Positions 7,562-18,328 of a stretch of 64,000 bases of DNA are shown here, piece after piece. The DNA comes from an uncultured Robinsoniella sp. (lineage in GTDB: Bacteria; Bacillota; Clostridia; Lachnospirales; Lachnospiraceae), in contig UQGG01000013.1 in assembly GCA_900540475.1 (NCBI GenBank), positions 62,001 to 126,000 on the forward strand, given 5' to 3'. Position numbers and translations under genes: made by a program. Numbering within the stretch: the stretch's first letter is position 1; the number at the start of each line of letters is the position of its first letter. The notes below the pieces were generated by a model, which was given only the letters and a program-made list of their open reading frames with translations, ran no database searches and had not been told where the DNA came from.

Positions 7562-10237
7562 TATAGTGTCATCTTTGACAGAAGTGATAATATTATCCTT
7601 TTCTATCTTCCGCCCGCCTAAAATATAGGCACCTATAATTGCCAGCAGTACCAAAAGCGTATACCCAAGAATAGGTACAAAGGGTGCATAAGGCAGATAT
7701 TCCGGCAAAGTCACCTCATTGATCCAAAGAAACATGGTCAGAATGATTATCTGGAAAGGGATGCTTAAGAGCAGAGGCTTTAGCCCCAGGGTGATCCCTT
7801 CCAGGAATAACATCTTCCAAAGCTGCCGGGAGGAAAGTCCCGCAGATTTTAACATTCCGAATTCTTTTCTTCGCTGGCGGAGGTTTCCAGAGATGCTTGC
7901 CCATACATTTGACAGTCCGATTACAGCCAAAAGTCCTGTGAGGAAGGCAACGATCAAATTCATTACCTTTGTCTCTGAATCATCCATTTCCTTCAGCATA
8001 GCGAGGTCCGTAATCAGGTAGTCTCCGGTACCATAGTAGCGGGTAAGCAGCGATTCCACCTGACCGGATACTTTCTGAATCAGAGGATAGGAGATGCCCT
8101 TCGTACTGTCTGTCAGGAGCAGAGTATTGACGCTGTTAGCTGTTGATTTTCTTTTATTGCTGCAGGAGGCGCCGATTTTTAAAACATGATCCATTGGCAT
8201 AATCGCCGTCAGGGTGAATCTGGAATTCCTAAGGCCTATATCCGGAAGCTGCTCTGCCAGCGCACCGGCAGTAAGGCTGAAGGTAAAGTCACCAGTATCC
8301 TCGTCATATGCCCGTTCCGTAAAGGTAAGTTTCTGGCCTGTACGAAGACTTAAGAGTTCCCGCAGAACACTGTTTTTCCTGGTGCTTACGTCCGGGTCTT
8401 CCGTATAATTATAGAAAATAGCCCTGGATGGGTCTGTAAAATATGGTTCTGGATCAATGCCCAATTGGCTGCAGTAGTCCCGGAAGCTGTCTTCTTCCAG
8501 ACCGATTAAGGTAGTGGATATCCGGTATCTGCCATCTCTTTCAATCGTAGAATATTTTTTCCTGGCTGCAATTTCATCAAAGCCTCCAAAGTAAGTCTCC
8601 ATATCTGCTGAGGCGTCCTGGTCGGTAATCCAGGTGGCACAGGGCAGTTTGTTGAAAATCGTGGCTCTGGTGACCTCTGGAATCTGTTTTATCTTTTCCA
8701 ATACTTCCATATCCGGTGTCCGCCCGTCACTGATATTAAACTGAATGTGGCGGATATCATCCATTCCGGTCTGGTAAATATTCTGGGCGGCATTTTGCGT
8801 AGAAAAGATATATAAAAATCCTGTTAGCAGCAGGAAAGAGAGGCAAAGTGAGATGGTTGCGGTACGGTAGGAATGCTTTCTGGCAGACACTGCATGGGCT
8901 GCCAGTTCACCGGTGATCCCAAGGCGGCTGGTTATATGGCTTTTTCGCAGCCGTTTCTTCTTGATCCGGTAGTCCTGCTTCAGTGCTTCTACGGGAAGGA
9001 GCTTTGCAATCTTTCGCGCAGGTATGAGTGCAGACAGCCATACGGTCAGCAGTGACAGAAGAATGGCGGGCAGGATGGCAGGAAGTCCAAAGGACAGCAC
9101 AATATCCGGGGCAGTTCTGCCAATATCGTTATTTGCGTTGATAATCTGGAAAAGCTTCATATCCAGCAGCCAACCAGAGATAATCCCCAGTGGAAGCGGC
9201 AGAATGGTGAGAATCAGCGCTTCTGAAATGACGGCAGACTTAATCTGGCGGGGAGATGCCCCGATGCCAGCCAGAGTTCCAAGCTGGGCAAGCTTCTCAT
9301 TTGCGGAAAGTGCAAATGCATTATGGATAACCAGAACAAATAAAGCCACTAGCATTATGGCGATTACCAGAATCATCAGGGGAAAAGCCATTGCACTCAG
9401 CTGATTCATCGCGCTTAACTGCTGACTGGAAAAGATGGCGTATTTGGATAACAGCTCGGAATTATACCGAAGATTATAGTTCCCATATTCGTCCTTTTCG
9501 TATCCGATGGAAGCAGCAAGTGCCGGAAGCTCTTTGTAAGTGCTTCTCATTGGGTCAAACCGCAGATATACAGTAATTTCATCTTCCGGCTGTATGCTAT
9601 TTTCATCCAGATAACCAATGCCCGTATAAGCAGGAACAGAAGAGGATGTGGTCATATCCATCTCGCCTACGATTGTATAGGTCTTTGTACCGGTCTGCCG
9701 GAAAGTTTCGTTCTCGTGAAAACCTTCCGTTTCAACCCGGACCTTTCCGTCCAGCATACGTTTGCCGATAGGCAGAGTAAGGGTATCCCCGATTTTTATA
9801 TCAGGGTGGTTATCAAAATATTGTTTGGATAAGGCGATTTCATTTTCCTTCCGGGGCCGCTGTCCCTGTATAATGATGTCACTCTCCGGCATGGATTCCC
9901 AATATTCATCGTTGGCACCCCGGGATATCAGATAGGTGCGCTTACCGGACTCATCCAGTCTGGCAACTTCCCAGTTTCCCTTTATCATGACGGCAGATAC
10001 GGAAGCATAATTCTCAATATGTTCTAAATCTTTCCCATAGGTAATATCAAAAAGTTCTCCATGCCAGTCTCCGTTTTCCCATTTGCTCATCCGGACAGCA
10101 TCTGTCCACATAGTATAGAAGAAACCACAGACGCAGGACATAAGTGTGGTCATTAAGAACAGGGCAATGATAATAGCAAGGCTGGTGCGCTTGTTCCTGC
10201 GCACCGTATCCCAGACGTACTCATGTAATATTTTCAT
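7559..10237 (-). CDS. FtsX-family ABC exporter permease
   Basis: 892 residues. One N-terminal membrane segment (about 17-40), a large outward domain (about 41-285), three membrane segments (about 286-420, including IMLVALFVLVIHNAFALSA), then a second copy of this plan: segment near 455-478, outward domain, and three C-terminal segments ending near 880. This duplicated FtsX arrangement is that of MacB-like, mechanotransmission-type permeases that handle antimicrobial peptides or lipoproteins. The start codon overlaps the last base of the ATPase gene, so the two form one operon. Substrate cannot be told from sequence; peptide-antibiotic resistance is the most likely role given the adjoining two-component system. 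Confidence 0.88.
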   Translation of the reverse strand: MKILHEYVWDTVRRNKRTSLAIIIALFLMTTLMSCVCGFFYTMWTDAVRMSKWENGDWHGELFDITYGKDLEHIENYASVSAVMIKGNWEVARLDESGKRTYLISRGANDEYWESMPESDIIIQGQRPRKENEIALSKQYFDNHPDIKIGDTLTLPIGKRMLDGKVRVETEGFHENETFRQTGTKTYTIVGEMDMTTSSSVPAYTGIGYLDENSIQPEDEITVYLRFDPMRSTYKELPALAASIGYEKDEYGNYNLRYNSELLSKYAIFSSQQLSAMNQLSAMAFPLMILVIAIMLVALFVLVIHNAFALSANEKLAQLGTLAGIGASPRQIKSAVISEALILTILPLPLGIISGWLLDMKLFQIINANNDIGRTAPDIVLSFGLPAILPAILLSLLTVWLSALIPARKIAKLLPVEALKQDYRIKKKRLRKSHITSRLGITGELAAHAVSARKHSYRTATISLCLSFLLLTGFLYIFSTQNAAQNIYQTGMDDIRHIQFNISDGRTPDMEVLEKIKQIPEVTRATIFNKLPCATWITDQDASADMETYFGGFDEIAARKKYSTIERDGRYRISTTLIGLEEDSFRDYCSQLGIDPEPYFTDPSRAIFYNYTEDPDVSTRKNSVLRELLSLRTGQKLTFTERAYDEDTGDFTFSLTAGALAEQLPDIGLRNSRFTLTAIMPMDHVLKIGASCSNKRKSTANSVNTLLLTDSTKGISYPLIQKVSGQVESLLTRYYGTGDYLITDLAMLKEMDDSETKVMNLIVAFLTGLLAVIGLSNVWASISGNLRQRRKEFGMLKSAGLSSRQLWKMLFLEGITLGLKPLLLSIPFQIIILTMFLWINEVTLPEYLPYAPFVPILGYTLLVLLAIIGAYILGGRKIEKDNIITSVKDDTI

Positions 10238-10917
10238 CAGGACACCACCTCATCATGTAAGATTTTACCATCCTCCAGCGTAATAATCCGGTCTGCCTGG
10301 AGGGCGGTTTTTTCATCATGGGTAATGAGCAAAATTGTCTGGTCATAGCGTCTGTTGGAGAGCTTCAGCAATTCAATGGTTTCTTCAGAAGTTTTGCGGT
10401 CCAGGTTCCCGGTAGGCTCATCAGCCAGAAGAATAGCCGGCTGGTAGATCAGACTTCTTGCAATCGCCACACGCTGCTGCTGTCCGCCGGACAATTCCTG
10501 GGGCAGGTGGGTGAGCCGGTCGGTTAATCCCAGAGAGGAAACAATCTGTTTGAATCTGCTTTCATCCGGTTTTTTTCCGTCCAGCAGAATTGGCAGCAGA
10601 ATATTTTTCCTTACATTCAGCGTGGGAATCAGGTTATAAAACTGATAGACCAGGCCCACCTTGCGCCTTCTGAAGACCGCCAGCTGCTCCATGCTCAGGG
10701 TAGCGATATCCGTATCTTCAATGTAGATATTTCCGCTGGTAGGACGGTCAACCCCTCCCAGCATGTGTAAAAGTGTGGATTTTCCGGAGCCGGATGCCCC
10801 GATAATAGCCGTAAAGCTTCCTTTTTCCAGAGACAGGCTCACCTGATCCAGAGCAGTGATCTTATTTGAACCGTTTCCATAGGTTTTTGTTAATTTATTG
10901 CATCGCAGTATTTCCAT
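10237..10917 (-). CDS. ABC exporter ATPase (MacB/LolD type)
   Basis: 226 residues. Walker A GASGSGKST at 40-48, Q-loop in YQFYNLIPTL, signature LSGGQQQRVAIARSL, Walker B ILLADEPTGNLD, and the switch histidine in LLITHDE. The length and TGNLDRKTSEE motif are those of the MacB/LolD/BceA class that pairs with FtsX permeases. It starts at ATG 10917 behind GGGAG and is translationally coupled to the permease. A likely regulator-dependent promoter lies just upstream. Confidence 0.95.
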   Translation of the reverse strand: MEILRCNKLTKTYGNGSNKITALDQVSLSLEKGSFTAIIGASGSGKSTLLHMLGGVDRPTSGNIYIEDTDIATLSMEQLAVFRRRKVGLVYQFYNLIPTLNVRKNILLPILLDGKKPDESRFKQIVSSLGLTDRLTHLPQELSGGQQQRVAIARSLIYQPAILLADEPTGNLDRKTSEETIELLKLSNRRYDQTILLITHDEKTALQADRIITLEDGKILHDEVVS

Positions 10918-10944
10918 TTATAGAACTCCCTTCGTATTGATGAT

Positions 10945-10980
10945 ATCATAATATCTGTGTTAAGTGACAAAAAAGTGACA
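10945..10980 (-). promoter_or_regulatory. Regulated promoter with 11-bp-spaced direct repeat upstream of the ABC operon
   Basis: On the minus strand TGTCACTT occurs twice (10980-10973 and 10969-10962), exactly 11 bases apart, followed by a -10-like TATGAT at 10950-10945. The expected -35 position holds TTTTTG, a poor match. Direct repeats one helical turn apart that replace the -35 box are typical of OmpR-family activators, so the response regulator at 5450 is the likely binder. The remaining 10981-11166 holds no clear promoter for addB. Confidence 0.5.
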
Positions 10981-11166
10981 TTTTGCCGGTATGCGAAAAA
11001 AGGTTGCCAAATACCGGCTCTACGGGTTAGAATTGACTGTAAGCCAAATGCCCCGCCGTAAGTGTCAGGGTATTTGATCCCAGGGGCAGCCGCCGGACGG
11101 ACATACAAGCAGGTCCGACTGGAGCGTGTTGAAAATGCCCCGGAAATGAAACTTGGAGGGTAATTT

Positions 11167-14100
11167 ATGTCATTACAATTAATTCTGGGAAATTCCGGCA
11201 GCGGAAAATCCTTTGAACTGTATAATAGAGTAATTGATGCTTCTGTCGCTGATCCGAAGGGGCATTTTATCGTGATTGTACCGGAACAGTTTACCATGCA
11301 GACTCAGAAAGAACTGGTCAGCCTTCATCCCAGAAAAGGCATTTTAAATATCGATGTACTTAGTTTTGGGAGGCTTGCGTACCGGGTGTTTGAGGAACTG
11401 GGGGCAGATAAACGAACGGTGCTGGAAGAGACCGGGAAGAACCTGCTGCTGCGTAAAGTGGCAATTGAAAAAAAAGAGGAGCTGCAGGTACTGGGCGCCC
11501 ATTTAAATAAACTGGGATATATCACACAGATGAAATCCATGATATCCGAACTGACCCAGTACGATGTGACCATGGATAAACTGGATCAGATGATTGAAAG
11601 CGCTGGGGAAAAAAAGCAGCTGTATTATAAATTAAAGGATGTGAGCGTATTATATGCCGGGTTCCGGGATAAGCTCCGGGATCAGTATATTACGGCAGAA
11701 GAAGTCCTGGAAGCCCTGTGCCAGGCAGCTGACCGGTCTGAGATTTTAAAGGGCAGCGTTCTGGCTTTAGACGGTTTTACGGGATTTACCCCAATACAGC
11801 AAAAATTGTTAGAGAAACTCATGGTGCTGGCAAAGCGGGTCATGGTAACCGTAACCATTGATGCCAATGAAAATCCATTTAAAATTTATGGAGAGCATGA
11901 ACTTTTTTATTTAAGTAAGAAAACCATCCGCAGTCTGACAAACATTGCGAAAGAAAAGCATGTGGTGATAAAGGACCCGGTTATTCTGGGAAAAGGACAG
12001 GTTTACCGTTTTAAAGATGCGCCGGTTCTGGGATTTCTGGAACAGAATCTTTTCCGGAGAAGAAGAGGGAAATACGAGTTTCCCATCCAGGAAATTTCCA
12101 TTCACAATGCCAAGAATCCAACGGAAGAGGCTTATTTTGTGGCGCGTACAATTAAGCAGCTTACAAAGGAAGGGTACCGCTATCAGGACATTGCGGTAAT
12201 TACGGGGGATATGGCGGCTTACAGCAGTTATATCCGCAAAGTTTTTGAATCCTGCAAAATTCCCTGCTTTATTGACGAGACAAAAACCATTTTACTGAAC
12301 CCCTTTATCGAATTTATCCGTGCTGCGCTGGAGCTGGTGCAGAAAAACTATTCCTATGAAAGCATGTTCCGTCTGCTGCGGACCGGGCTTTGCGATGTGA
12401 CACGGGAAGAAACGGATCTTCTGGAAAATTATATTCTGGCAGCAGGCGTGCGGGGGTACAGTAAATGGCAGAAACCCTTTGAAAAAATCACCCAGCGCAA
12501 TGATGAACAGGTCTTAGAACAGTGCAACGAAATACGGAATGCTCTTATGGAGAAGCTGGTGCCCTTTACGAAAGTGCTGAAAAATAAAAATGCATCCGTC
12601 TCCAAATACACAGCTGCCCTGTATGAGTTTATAGTGTCCTGTGATATTCAGCGCAAGCTGACAGTCTATGAAGAAGCGTTTAAAGAGCAGAACCGCCTGG
12701 ATATGGCAAAAGAGTACAGCCAGATCTATGGGATCGTCATGAGTCTTCTGGACAAATTAGTGGAACTTCTGGGTGAGGAATGTCTGCCTGTAAAGGATTA
12801 TGCTCAGATTCTGGATGCGGGTTTTGAAGAAGCCAAAGTAGGGATTATCCCGCCGACGGTTGACCAGGTGGTGGTAGGTGATATCCAGCGGACCAGGTTA
12901 AAATCCATCAAGGCGCTCTTTTTTGTAGGACTTAACGACGGCTGGGTGCCAAAGGCGGGAGGTACCGGAGGCATATTGTCTGACCTGGAACGGACGGCAC
13001 TGGAATCCAGCTGCGTGGAACTGGCGCCTACGGCCAGGGAAAATATGTATACCCAGAAATTTTATCTGTACCTGAATCTGACGAAGCCATCCACCCGTCT
13101 GTATCTGTCTTACAGTAAAGTGGATTCCGACGGCAAGACGCTTAGGCCTTCCTATGTCGTGCATGATATGGCAAGGCTGTTTCCGGCGGTGTCCCAAACG
13201 GATGAAGACCTGTATGACAGTATGCTGGAACGAGTGGCTTCACCGGGCAGCGGAATTCCCTATCTGATAGAGGGGCTTCGTAATATCCGGGAAGGGCGCC
13301 CCATGCCTGTGGATGAATGGATGGTAATGTTTGACTGGTATAATCAGAATAAGGATTACCAGAAGAAGATAGAAGGGCTGGTGGACGCTGCCTTTTACAA
13401 GCGCAATGATGAAGGGCTTCCAAAAGCCGTGGCTTCATCCCTCTATGGAAGTATGCTGGAAAACAGCGTGACCAGGCTGGAACGGTTTGCGGCCTGCGCA
13501 TTTTCGCATTTTCTAATGTATGGACTGGATTTAAAGGAGCGGGAGACCTATCTGTTCCGGCCCATGGATATGGGAAATATCTTCCACCGGGTCATAGAAC
13601 TGTTTTCTAAAAAGGTGGAACACAGCCAATACAACTGGTTCAGCCTGCCGGAGGAAATCAGGGATTCTTTTATCGAGGAAACGGTGGAGGAAGTATCTTC
13701 CGAATACGGGGCAAAGATTCTCTACAGTTCGGCTCGAAATGAATATGCCATAGAGCGGATGAAGCGCATTATGCGCCGTACTGTATGGGCACTCCATGAA
13801 CAGATCAAGGCGGGCACATTTGTACCCAGCAATTATGAGGTGTCCTTCTCCATGGTGGAGGATCTGGAGGCGGTAAATATTGCATTGACAGAGGAAGATA
13901 AGATGAAGCTTCGGGGAAGGATTGACAGAACCGATGTGCGGGTGGAAGAGGACGAAGTCTTTGTAAAGGTCATCGATTATAAATCAGGGAATACAAGCTT
14001 TGACCTGGTGGCACTGTATTACGGGCTTCAATTGCAGCTGGTGGTATATCTCAATGCGGCTATGGAACTGGAACAGCGGATTTACCCCGATAAGGAAATT

Positions 14101-14604
14101 GTGCCTGCCGGTATCTTCTATTATAATATGCAGGATCCCATGTTGGACCGGGAGGAGGGCGATACACAGGAGATCATTAATCAGAAAATCCTGAAGAAGC
14201 TTCGCCTGGACGGACTGGTCAATGATAATAAACAGGTGATTGAAAATCTGGATACCGGAATAGGAAAAGATTCCTGCGTGATTCCGGTTTCCTATAATAA
14301 GGACGGCACCCCGTCAAAGTCATCCAGTACTGCATCACGGGAACAGTTTAACCAGATCTCCAGATTTGTGAATGAAAAAATTGCGGATATCGGAAAACAG
14401 ATTGTAGACGGACATATGGAAGCACTTCCCTATGAACGAAAGGATAAAACAGCCTGTGATTACTGTATTTATAGGGAAATCTGCGGATTCGACGTGCGGA
14501 TTCCGGGGACCCGCTATCATCGTTTAAAGGAATATAAGCCGGAAGAAATATGGAAGAAAATAAGCGGGCAGACACAAGCCGAAGCAGAAAGTGAGGAAAG
14601 GTAG
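11167..14604 (+). CDS. addB: AddB subunit of the AddAB helicase-nuclease
   Basis: 1145 residues, ATG after TTGGAGGG. N-terminal Walker A LGNSGSGKSFE; the rest of the N-terminal part is the inactive helicase fold used for Chi scanning. The C-terminal nuclease domain has VIDYKSG near 938. Four cysteines for the 4Fe-4S cluster are visible at 777, 1097, 1100 and 1106; their spacing (320, 3, 6) equals that known for Bacillus subtilis AddB. AddB works with AddA on double-strand break ends to make 3' tails for RecA. The stop codon lies two bases before addA. Confidence 0.97.
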   Translation: MSLQLILGNSGSGKSFELYNRVIDASVADPKGHFIVIVPEQFTMQTQKELVSLHPRKGILNIDVLSFGRLAYRVFEELGADKRTVLEETGKNLLLRKVAIEKKEELQVLGAHLNKLGYITQMKSMISELTQYDVTMDKLDQMIESAGEKKQLYYKLKDVSVLYAGFRDKLRDQYITAEEVLEALCQAADRSEILKGSVLALDGFTGFTPIQQKLLEKLMVLAKRVMVTVTIDANENPFKIYGEHELFYLSKKTIRSLTNIAKEKHVVIKDPVILGKGQVYRFKDAPVLGFLEQNLFRRRRGKYEFPIQEISIHNAKNPTEEAYFVARTIKQLTKEGYRYQDIAVITGDMAAYSSYIRKVFESCKIPCFIDETKTILLNPFIEFIRAALELVQKNYSYESMFRLLRTGLCDVTREETDLLENYILAAGVRGYSKWQKPFEKITQRNDEQVLEQCNEIRNALMEKLVPFTKVLKNKNASVSKYTAALYEFIVSCDIQRKLTVYEEAFKEQNRLDMAKEYSQIYGIVMSLLDKLVELLGEECLPVKDYAQILDAGFEEAKVGIIPPTVDQVVVGDIQRTRLKSIKALFFVGLNDGWVPKAGGTGGILSDLERTALESSCVELAPTARENMYTQKFYLYLNLTKPSTRLYLSYSKVDSDGKTLRPSYVVHDMARLFPAVSQTDEDLYDSMLERVASPGSGIPYLIEGLRNIREGRPMPVDEWMVMFDWYNQNKDYQKKIEGLVDAAFYKRNDEGLPKAVASSLYGSMLENSVTRLERFAACAFSHFLMYGLDLKERETYLFRPMDMGNIFHRVIELFSKKVEHSQYNWFSLPEEIRDSFIEETVEEVSSEYGAKILYSSARNEYAIERMKRIMRRTVWALHEQIKAGTFVPSNYEVSFSMVEDLEAVNIALTEEDKMKLRGRIDRTDVRVEEDEVFVKVIDYKSGNTSFDLVALYYGLQLQLVVYLNAAMELEQRIYPDKEIVPAGIFYYNMQDPMLDREEGDTQEIINQKILKKLRLDGLVNDNKQVIENLDTGIGKDSCVIPVSYNKDGTPSKSSSTASREQFNQISRFVNEKIADIGKQIVDGHMEALPYERKDKTACDYCIYREICGFDVRIPGTRYHRLKEYKPEEIWKKISGQTQAEAESEER

Positions 14605-14606
14605 GC

Positions 14607-17600
14607 ATGGGCGTAGCATGGACCGAAGACCAACAGAAGGTCATTGACTTAAGAAATCGAAATATCCTGGTATCAGCGGCGGCAGGCTCCGGGAAAACCG
14701 CAGTACTGGTAGAACGTATTGTAACTATGGTAACAGATAAAAAGCATCCGGTTGATATTGATGAGCTGCTGATTGTAACCTTTACCAAAGCGGCGGCTGG
14801 AGAGATGCGGGAACGTATTGCCAAGGCGCTGGATAGTAAAGCAGCTGAAAACCCGCTGGATGTGCATCTGGAACGGCAGCTCACCCTGGTACACAATGCC
14901 CAGATCACCACCATTGACAGCTTCTGTCAGTATGTGATCCGGAATCATTTTCATGCCATCGGGCTGGATCCGGGATTCCGTGTTGCGGATGAAGGAGAGC
15001 TGAAGCTTTTAAAAAGTGATGTAGCGGAACAGTTAATTGAAGACTGTTATGAGAAAAAGGAAGAATCATTTTTGAAATTTATTGAATGCTATGCCTTTGG
15101 AAAAAATGATCAGGGAATTGAGGATCTGATATTTGGACTCTATAATTTCTCCATGAGCTATCCATGGCCTGAAAAATGGCTGCAGCAATGCAAGAAAGCA
15201 TATGAAATAGAATCCGTGGAAGAATTTTTGCAGTCTGAATGGCTGATGAAATTAACCGATAACTTAAATCGCCAGCTGGAGGACATTGAAGAGAAGACCG
15301 AAGAGGCACTTCGAATAGCCAGGGCGGAAGATGGACCTTATATGTATGAAGATGCATTATGTCAGGATCAGGCGATGATCCGGCAGATACGTCAGGCTGA
15401 TAATTACCGGGATTATGCCCAGGCGTTTGCCGAAATGGGCAAATATGCAAGGCTTTCTTCTAAAAAAGATGAAGCTGTTTCTGAAAATAAAAAAGAACAG
15501 GTAAAAGCAATCCGGGAACAGGTGAAGAAAAGCCTGAAAGGACTGCAGGAGCAGTACTTTTTTGGAAGCTTAGAATCTGTGATTTCCGATATACAGGGAA
15601 GCCGAGAGGTCATGGGCGTCTTAATTGACCTGGCTTGTGAATTTACAGAGCGATATGCGGGGAAAAAGAGAGAAAAAAACGTGGTGGATTTTAGTGACCT
15701 GGAGCATTTTGCCCTGGATATCCTGGTAGAGGAAAAGGACGGGGAGGCAGTGCCCACGCAGATTGCAATGGATCTGGCAGAACATTACGAAGAAATCTTG
15801 ATTGATGAATACCAGGACAGCAACCTGGTCCAGGAATTGATCCTTACCAGCATATCTAAGAAATGCATGGGAAAATATAATATTTTTATGGTGGGGGATG
15901 TGAAGCAGAGTATTTACCGTTTCCGTCTGGCAAGGCCGGAACTGTTTATGGAAAAATATGATACGTATCCGGTTACGGACAGCCAATGCCAGCGAATTGA
16001 CCTGCATAAAAACTTCCGCAGCAGAAGCCAGGTTCTGGTCAGCGTGAATTATATCTTTGAACAGATTATGGCAAGATATCTTGGAAATATCCAGTATGAT
16101 GCGGAGGCGGCACTTTATCCCGGTGCCGCTTTCCCGGAAAAACAAGCTGACGGGGAGGAATTTACCAATACGGAAATGCTTCTGGTAGATCTGGACACGT
16201 TAGATGAGGTGGTAGAGGATGTGGAAGAGAATGCCAGAGAACTGGAAGCTCGGGCAATCGGCAGCCGCATTCTGGAGATTGTGGGTAAAGAAGAAGTCCT
16301 GGATAAAGCAACGGGAATCTACCGAAAAGCCAGGTATGGGGACATAGTAATTCTTCTGCGTACCATTTCCGGATGGGCGGAGTCCTTTGCAAGAGTGCTG
16401 GAAAGCCAGGGAATCCCGGCGTACACCGGGTCACAGACCGGATATTTTTCTACGGTGGAGATACAGACAATACTGGCTTTTCTGAAAATAGTGGACAATC
16501 CAAGGCAGGAAATACCCATGGCGGCAGTATTAAAGTCTCCCATTGGGGGGCTGGAGACACAAGAACTTGCTGTTATTAAAAGCTTAAATCCCAATATGCC
16601 GTTTTATGAATGCTGCAGGCTGTATGCTTCCCAGCCGGATGAAGGTGATGCTTGCCAAAGAGGCATAGTTGAGAAGTTAAAGAAATTTTTCCGTATGCTG
16701 GATCATTTCCGTCTCTTGGTACCCTATACACCGATGCATGAACTGTTGTGGCAGGTGCTGGATACCACCGGATACGGGGACTATGCAGCAGCGATGCCGG
16801 GAGGAGAACAGCGGACGGCAAATCTGAAGATGCTGGTGGAAAAAGCGATGACTTATGAGACTACCAGTTATCGGGGGCTGTTTAACTTTATCCGCTATAT
16901 CGAGAACTTACAGAAATACAATGTGGATTATGGCGAGGCGAGTACCATTGGTGAACAGGAAGATACGGTGCGGATTATGAGTATTCATAAGAGTAAGGGA
17001 CTGGAGTTCCCAATCGTATTTGCGGGGGGAATGGGCAAGTCATTCAACCAGCAGGACAGCAGGAGCCGGGTGCTGCTGCATCCGGATCTGGGGATTGGCT
17101 GTGATTATATTGATCCAATTCTCCGTGTGAAAAGCCCTACGCTTTTAAAGAAAACCATTCAGCGGGAAACCATCAATGAAAATCTGGGGGAAGAACTTCG
17201 GGTATTGTATGTAGCTTTCACAAGAGCAAAAGAAAAACTGATCATGACCGGTGCGGTGACGAAAATCGCAGATAAGGTAAAAAAATGGAGCCAGATCTGC
17301 CGCAGGGAAGAGGAAAAAATTTCTTTTACCGAGTTATCCGGTGCGTCATCCTATCTGGACTGGGTGATGCCTGCGCTTATGCGCCACCAGTCGGCACGGG
17401 AGTTATTGGAGGAATATGGCTTTGTGAACGATTCTGCACATGAACTGTACCGGAAGGAAGCTTATTTTTCCATCCGGGTATGTCCGGTGAAAGAACTGGT
17501 TACCAGAGAGGCGGCGCATCAGATGGCAATCAAGGTTTCCAAAGAAGAACTTTTAGAGCGGGGACATCGGATGCTGAGTGAGCAACAGCTGGAAGCCCTG

Positions 17601-18314
17601 GACAAGCGCATGGATCCGGTGTACCCCTATGAACAGGATGGGGATATTCATGGGAAGATTACAGTATCGGAACTGAAAAAATACAGCCAGTCCGCAGATA
17701 ACCTGTTATATGGAGAGGAAGAGTTTTTTATTTATGAAGAACCGGATATTGTTCCGCTGATACCCGGGTTTATGCAGCAGAAAACCGAAGTGCCCGGAGC
17801 AGTGCGGGGTACGGCTTACCATAAGCTGCTGGAGGAACTAAACTTTGCGGATGCTGCCGGAAGCAGGAAACTGAATGAACAGATTGAGCGGCTCCTGGAA
17901 GCAGGAAAAATGACCCGGGAAGAAATAGATTTGATTGATAAAAGGAAAATCGTGCGTTTTGCAGGTTCAGTTCTGGGAAAACGGATGGCTAAGGCAGAAC
18001 AGGAGGGAAATCTGTACCGGGAACAGCAATTTGTCCTGGGAGTTATGGCTTCTGAAATAAAAGAATCCTGGTCAAATGAAGAAATGGTTTTGATTCAGGG
18101 TATCATAGATGCATTTTTTTACGAAGATGAGGCAATAATTCTGGTTGACTATAAGACAGATTATGTACCGGAAGAACGAGCAGAAATACTGGTGGAAAAA
18201 TATAAGATCCAGCTGGACTATTATGCACAGGCATTGGAGCGTATGACCCAGAAAAAGGTGAAAGAGAAAATACTTTATTCCTTCTGGCTGCAGAAAGGAA
18301 TCCGGATCAAATAG
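14607..18314 (+). CDS. addA: AddA subunit of the AddAB helicase-nuclease
   Basis: 1235 residues. UvrD-like helicase: Walker A SAAAGSGKTAVL (Lys30), motif II ILIDEYQDSN, QSIYRFRLA, and motif VI in LRVLYVAFTRAKEKL. The RecB-type nuclease at the C-terminus carries ILVDYKTDYV with Asp1181. This is the 3'-5' motor and the nuclease for the 3' strand of broken DNA. Full length for the family and directly behind addB, so a complete two-gene repair operon. Confidence 0.97.
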   Translation: MGVAWTEDQQKVIDLRNRNILVSAAAGSGKTAVLVERIVTMVTDKKHPVDIDELLIVTFTKAAAGEMRERIAKALDSKAAENPLDVHLERQLTLVHNAQITTIDSFCQYVIRNHFHAIGLDPGFRVADEGELKLLKSDVAEQLIEDCYEKKEESFLKFIECYAFGKNDQGIEDLIFGLYNFSMSYPWPEKWLQQCKKAYEIESVEEFLQSEWLMKLTDNLNRQLEDIEEKTEEALRIARAEDGPYMYEDALCQDQAMIRQIRQADNYRDYAQAFAEMGKYARLSSKKDEAVSENKKEQVKAIREQVKKSLKGLQEQYFFGSLESVISDIQGSREVMGVLIDLACEFTERYAGKKREKNVVDFSDLEHFALDILVEEKDGEAVPTQIAMDLAEHYEEILIDEYQDSNLVQELILTSISKKCMGKYNIFMVGDVKQSIYRFRLARPELFMEKYDTYPVTDSQCQRIDLHKNFRSRSQVLVSVNYIFEQIMARYLGNIQYDAEAALYPGAAFPEKQADGEEFTNTEMLLVDLDTLDEVVEDVEENARELEARAIGSRILEIVGKEEVLDKATGIYRKARYGDIVILLRTISGWAESFARVLESQGIPAYTGSQTGYFSTVEIQTILAFLKIVDNPRQEIPMAAVLKSPIGGLETQELAVIKSLNPNMPFYECCRLYASQPDEGDACQRGIVEKLKKFFRMLDHFRLLVPYTPMHELLWQVLDTTGYGDYAAAMPGGEQRTANLKMLVEKAMTYETTSYRGLFNFIRYIENLQKYNVDYGEASTIGEQEDTVRIMSIHKSKGLEFPIVFAGGMGKSFNQQDSRSRVLLHPDLGIGCDYIDPILRVKSPTLLKKTIQRETINENLGEELRVLYVAFTRAKEKLIMTGAVTKIADKVKKWSQICRREEEKISFTELSGASSYLDWVMPALMRHQSARELLEEYGFVNDSAHELYRKEAYFSIRVCPVKELVTREAAHQMAIKVSKEELLERGHRMLSEQQLEALDKRMDPVYPYEQDGDIHGKITVSELKKYSQSADNLLYGEEEFFIYEEPDIVPLIPGFMQQKTEVPGAVRGTAYHKLLEELNFADAAGSRKLNEQIERLLEAGKMTREEIDLIDKRKIVRFAGSVLGKRMAKAEQEGNLYREQQFVLGVMASEIKESWSNEEMVLIQGIIDAFFYEDEAIILVDYKTDYVPEERAEILVEKYKIQLDYYAQALERMTQKKVKEKILYSFWLQKGIRIK

Positions 18315-18328
18315 AGGGGCAGAGTCAG

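Noticed and set aside
11126..11142. Relic of the hairpin element before addB (GCGTGTTGAAAATGCCCC)
   Set aside because: Only a short stretch with an indel matches the arm; too weak to call.
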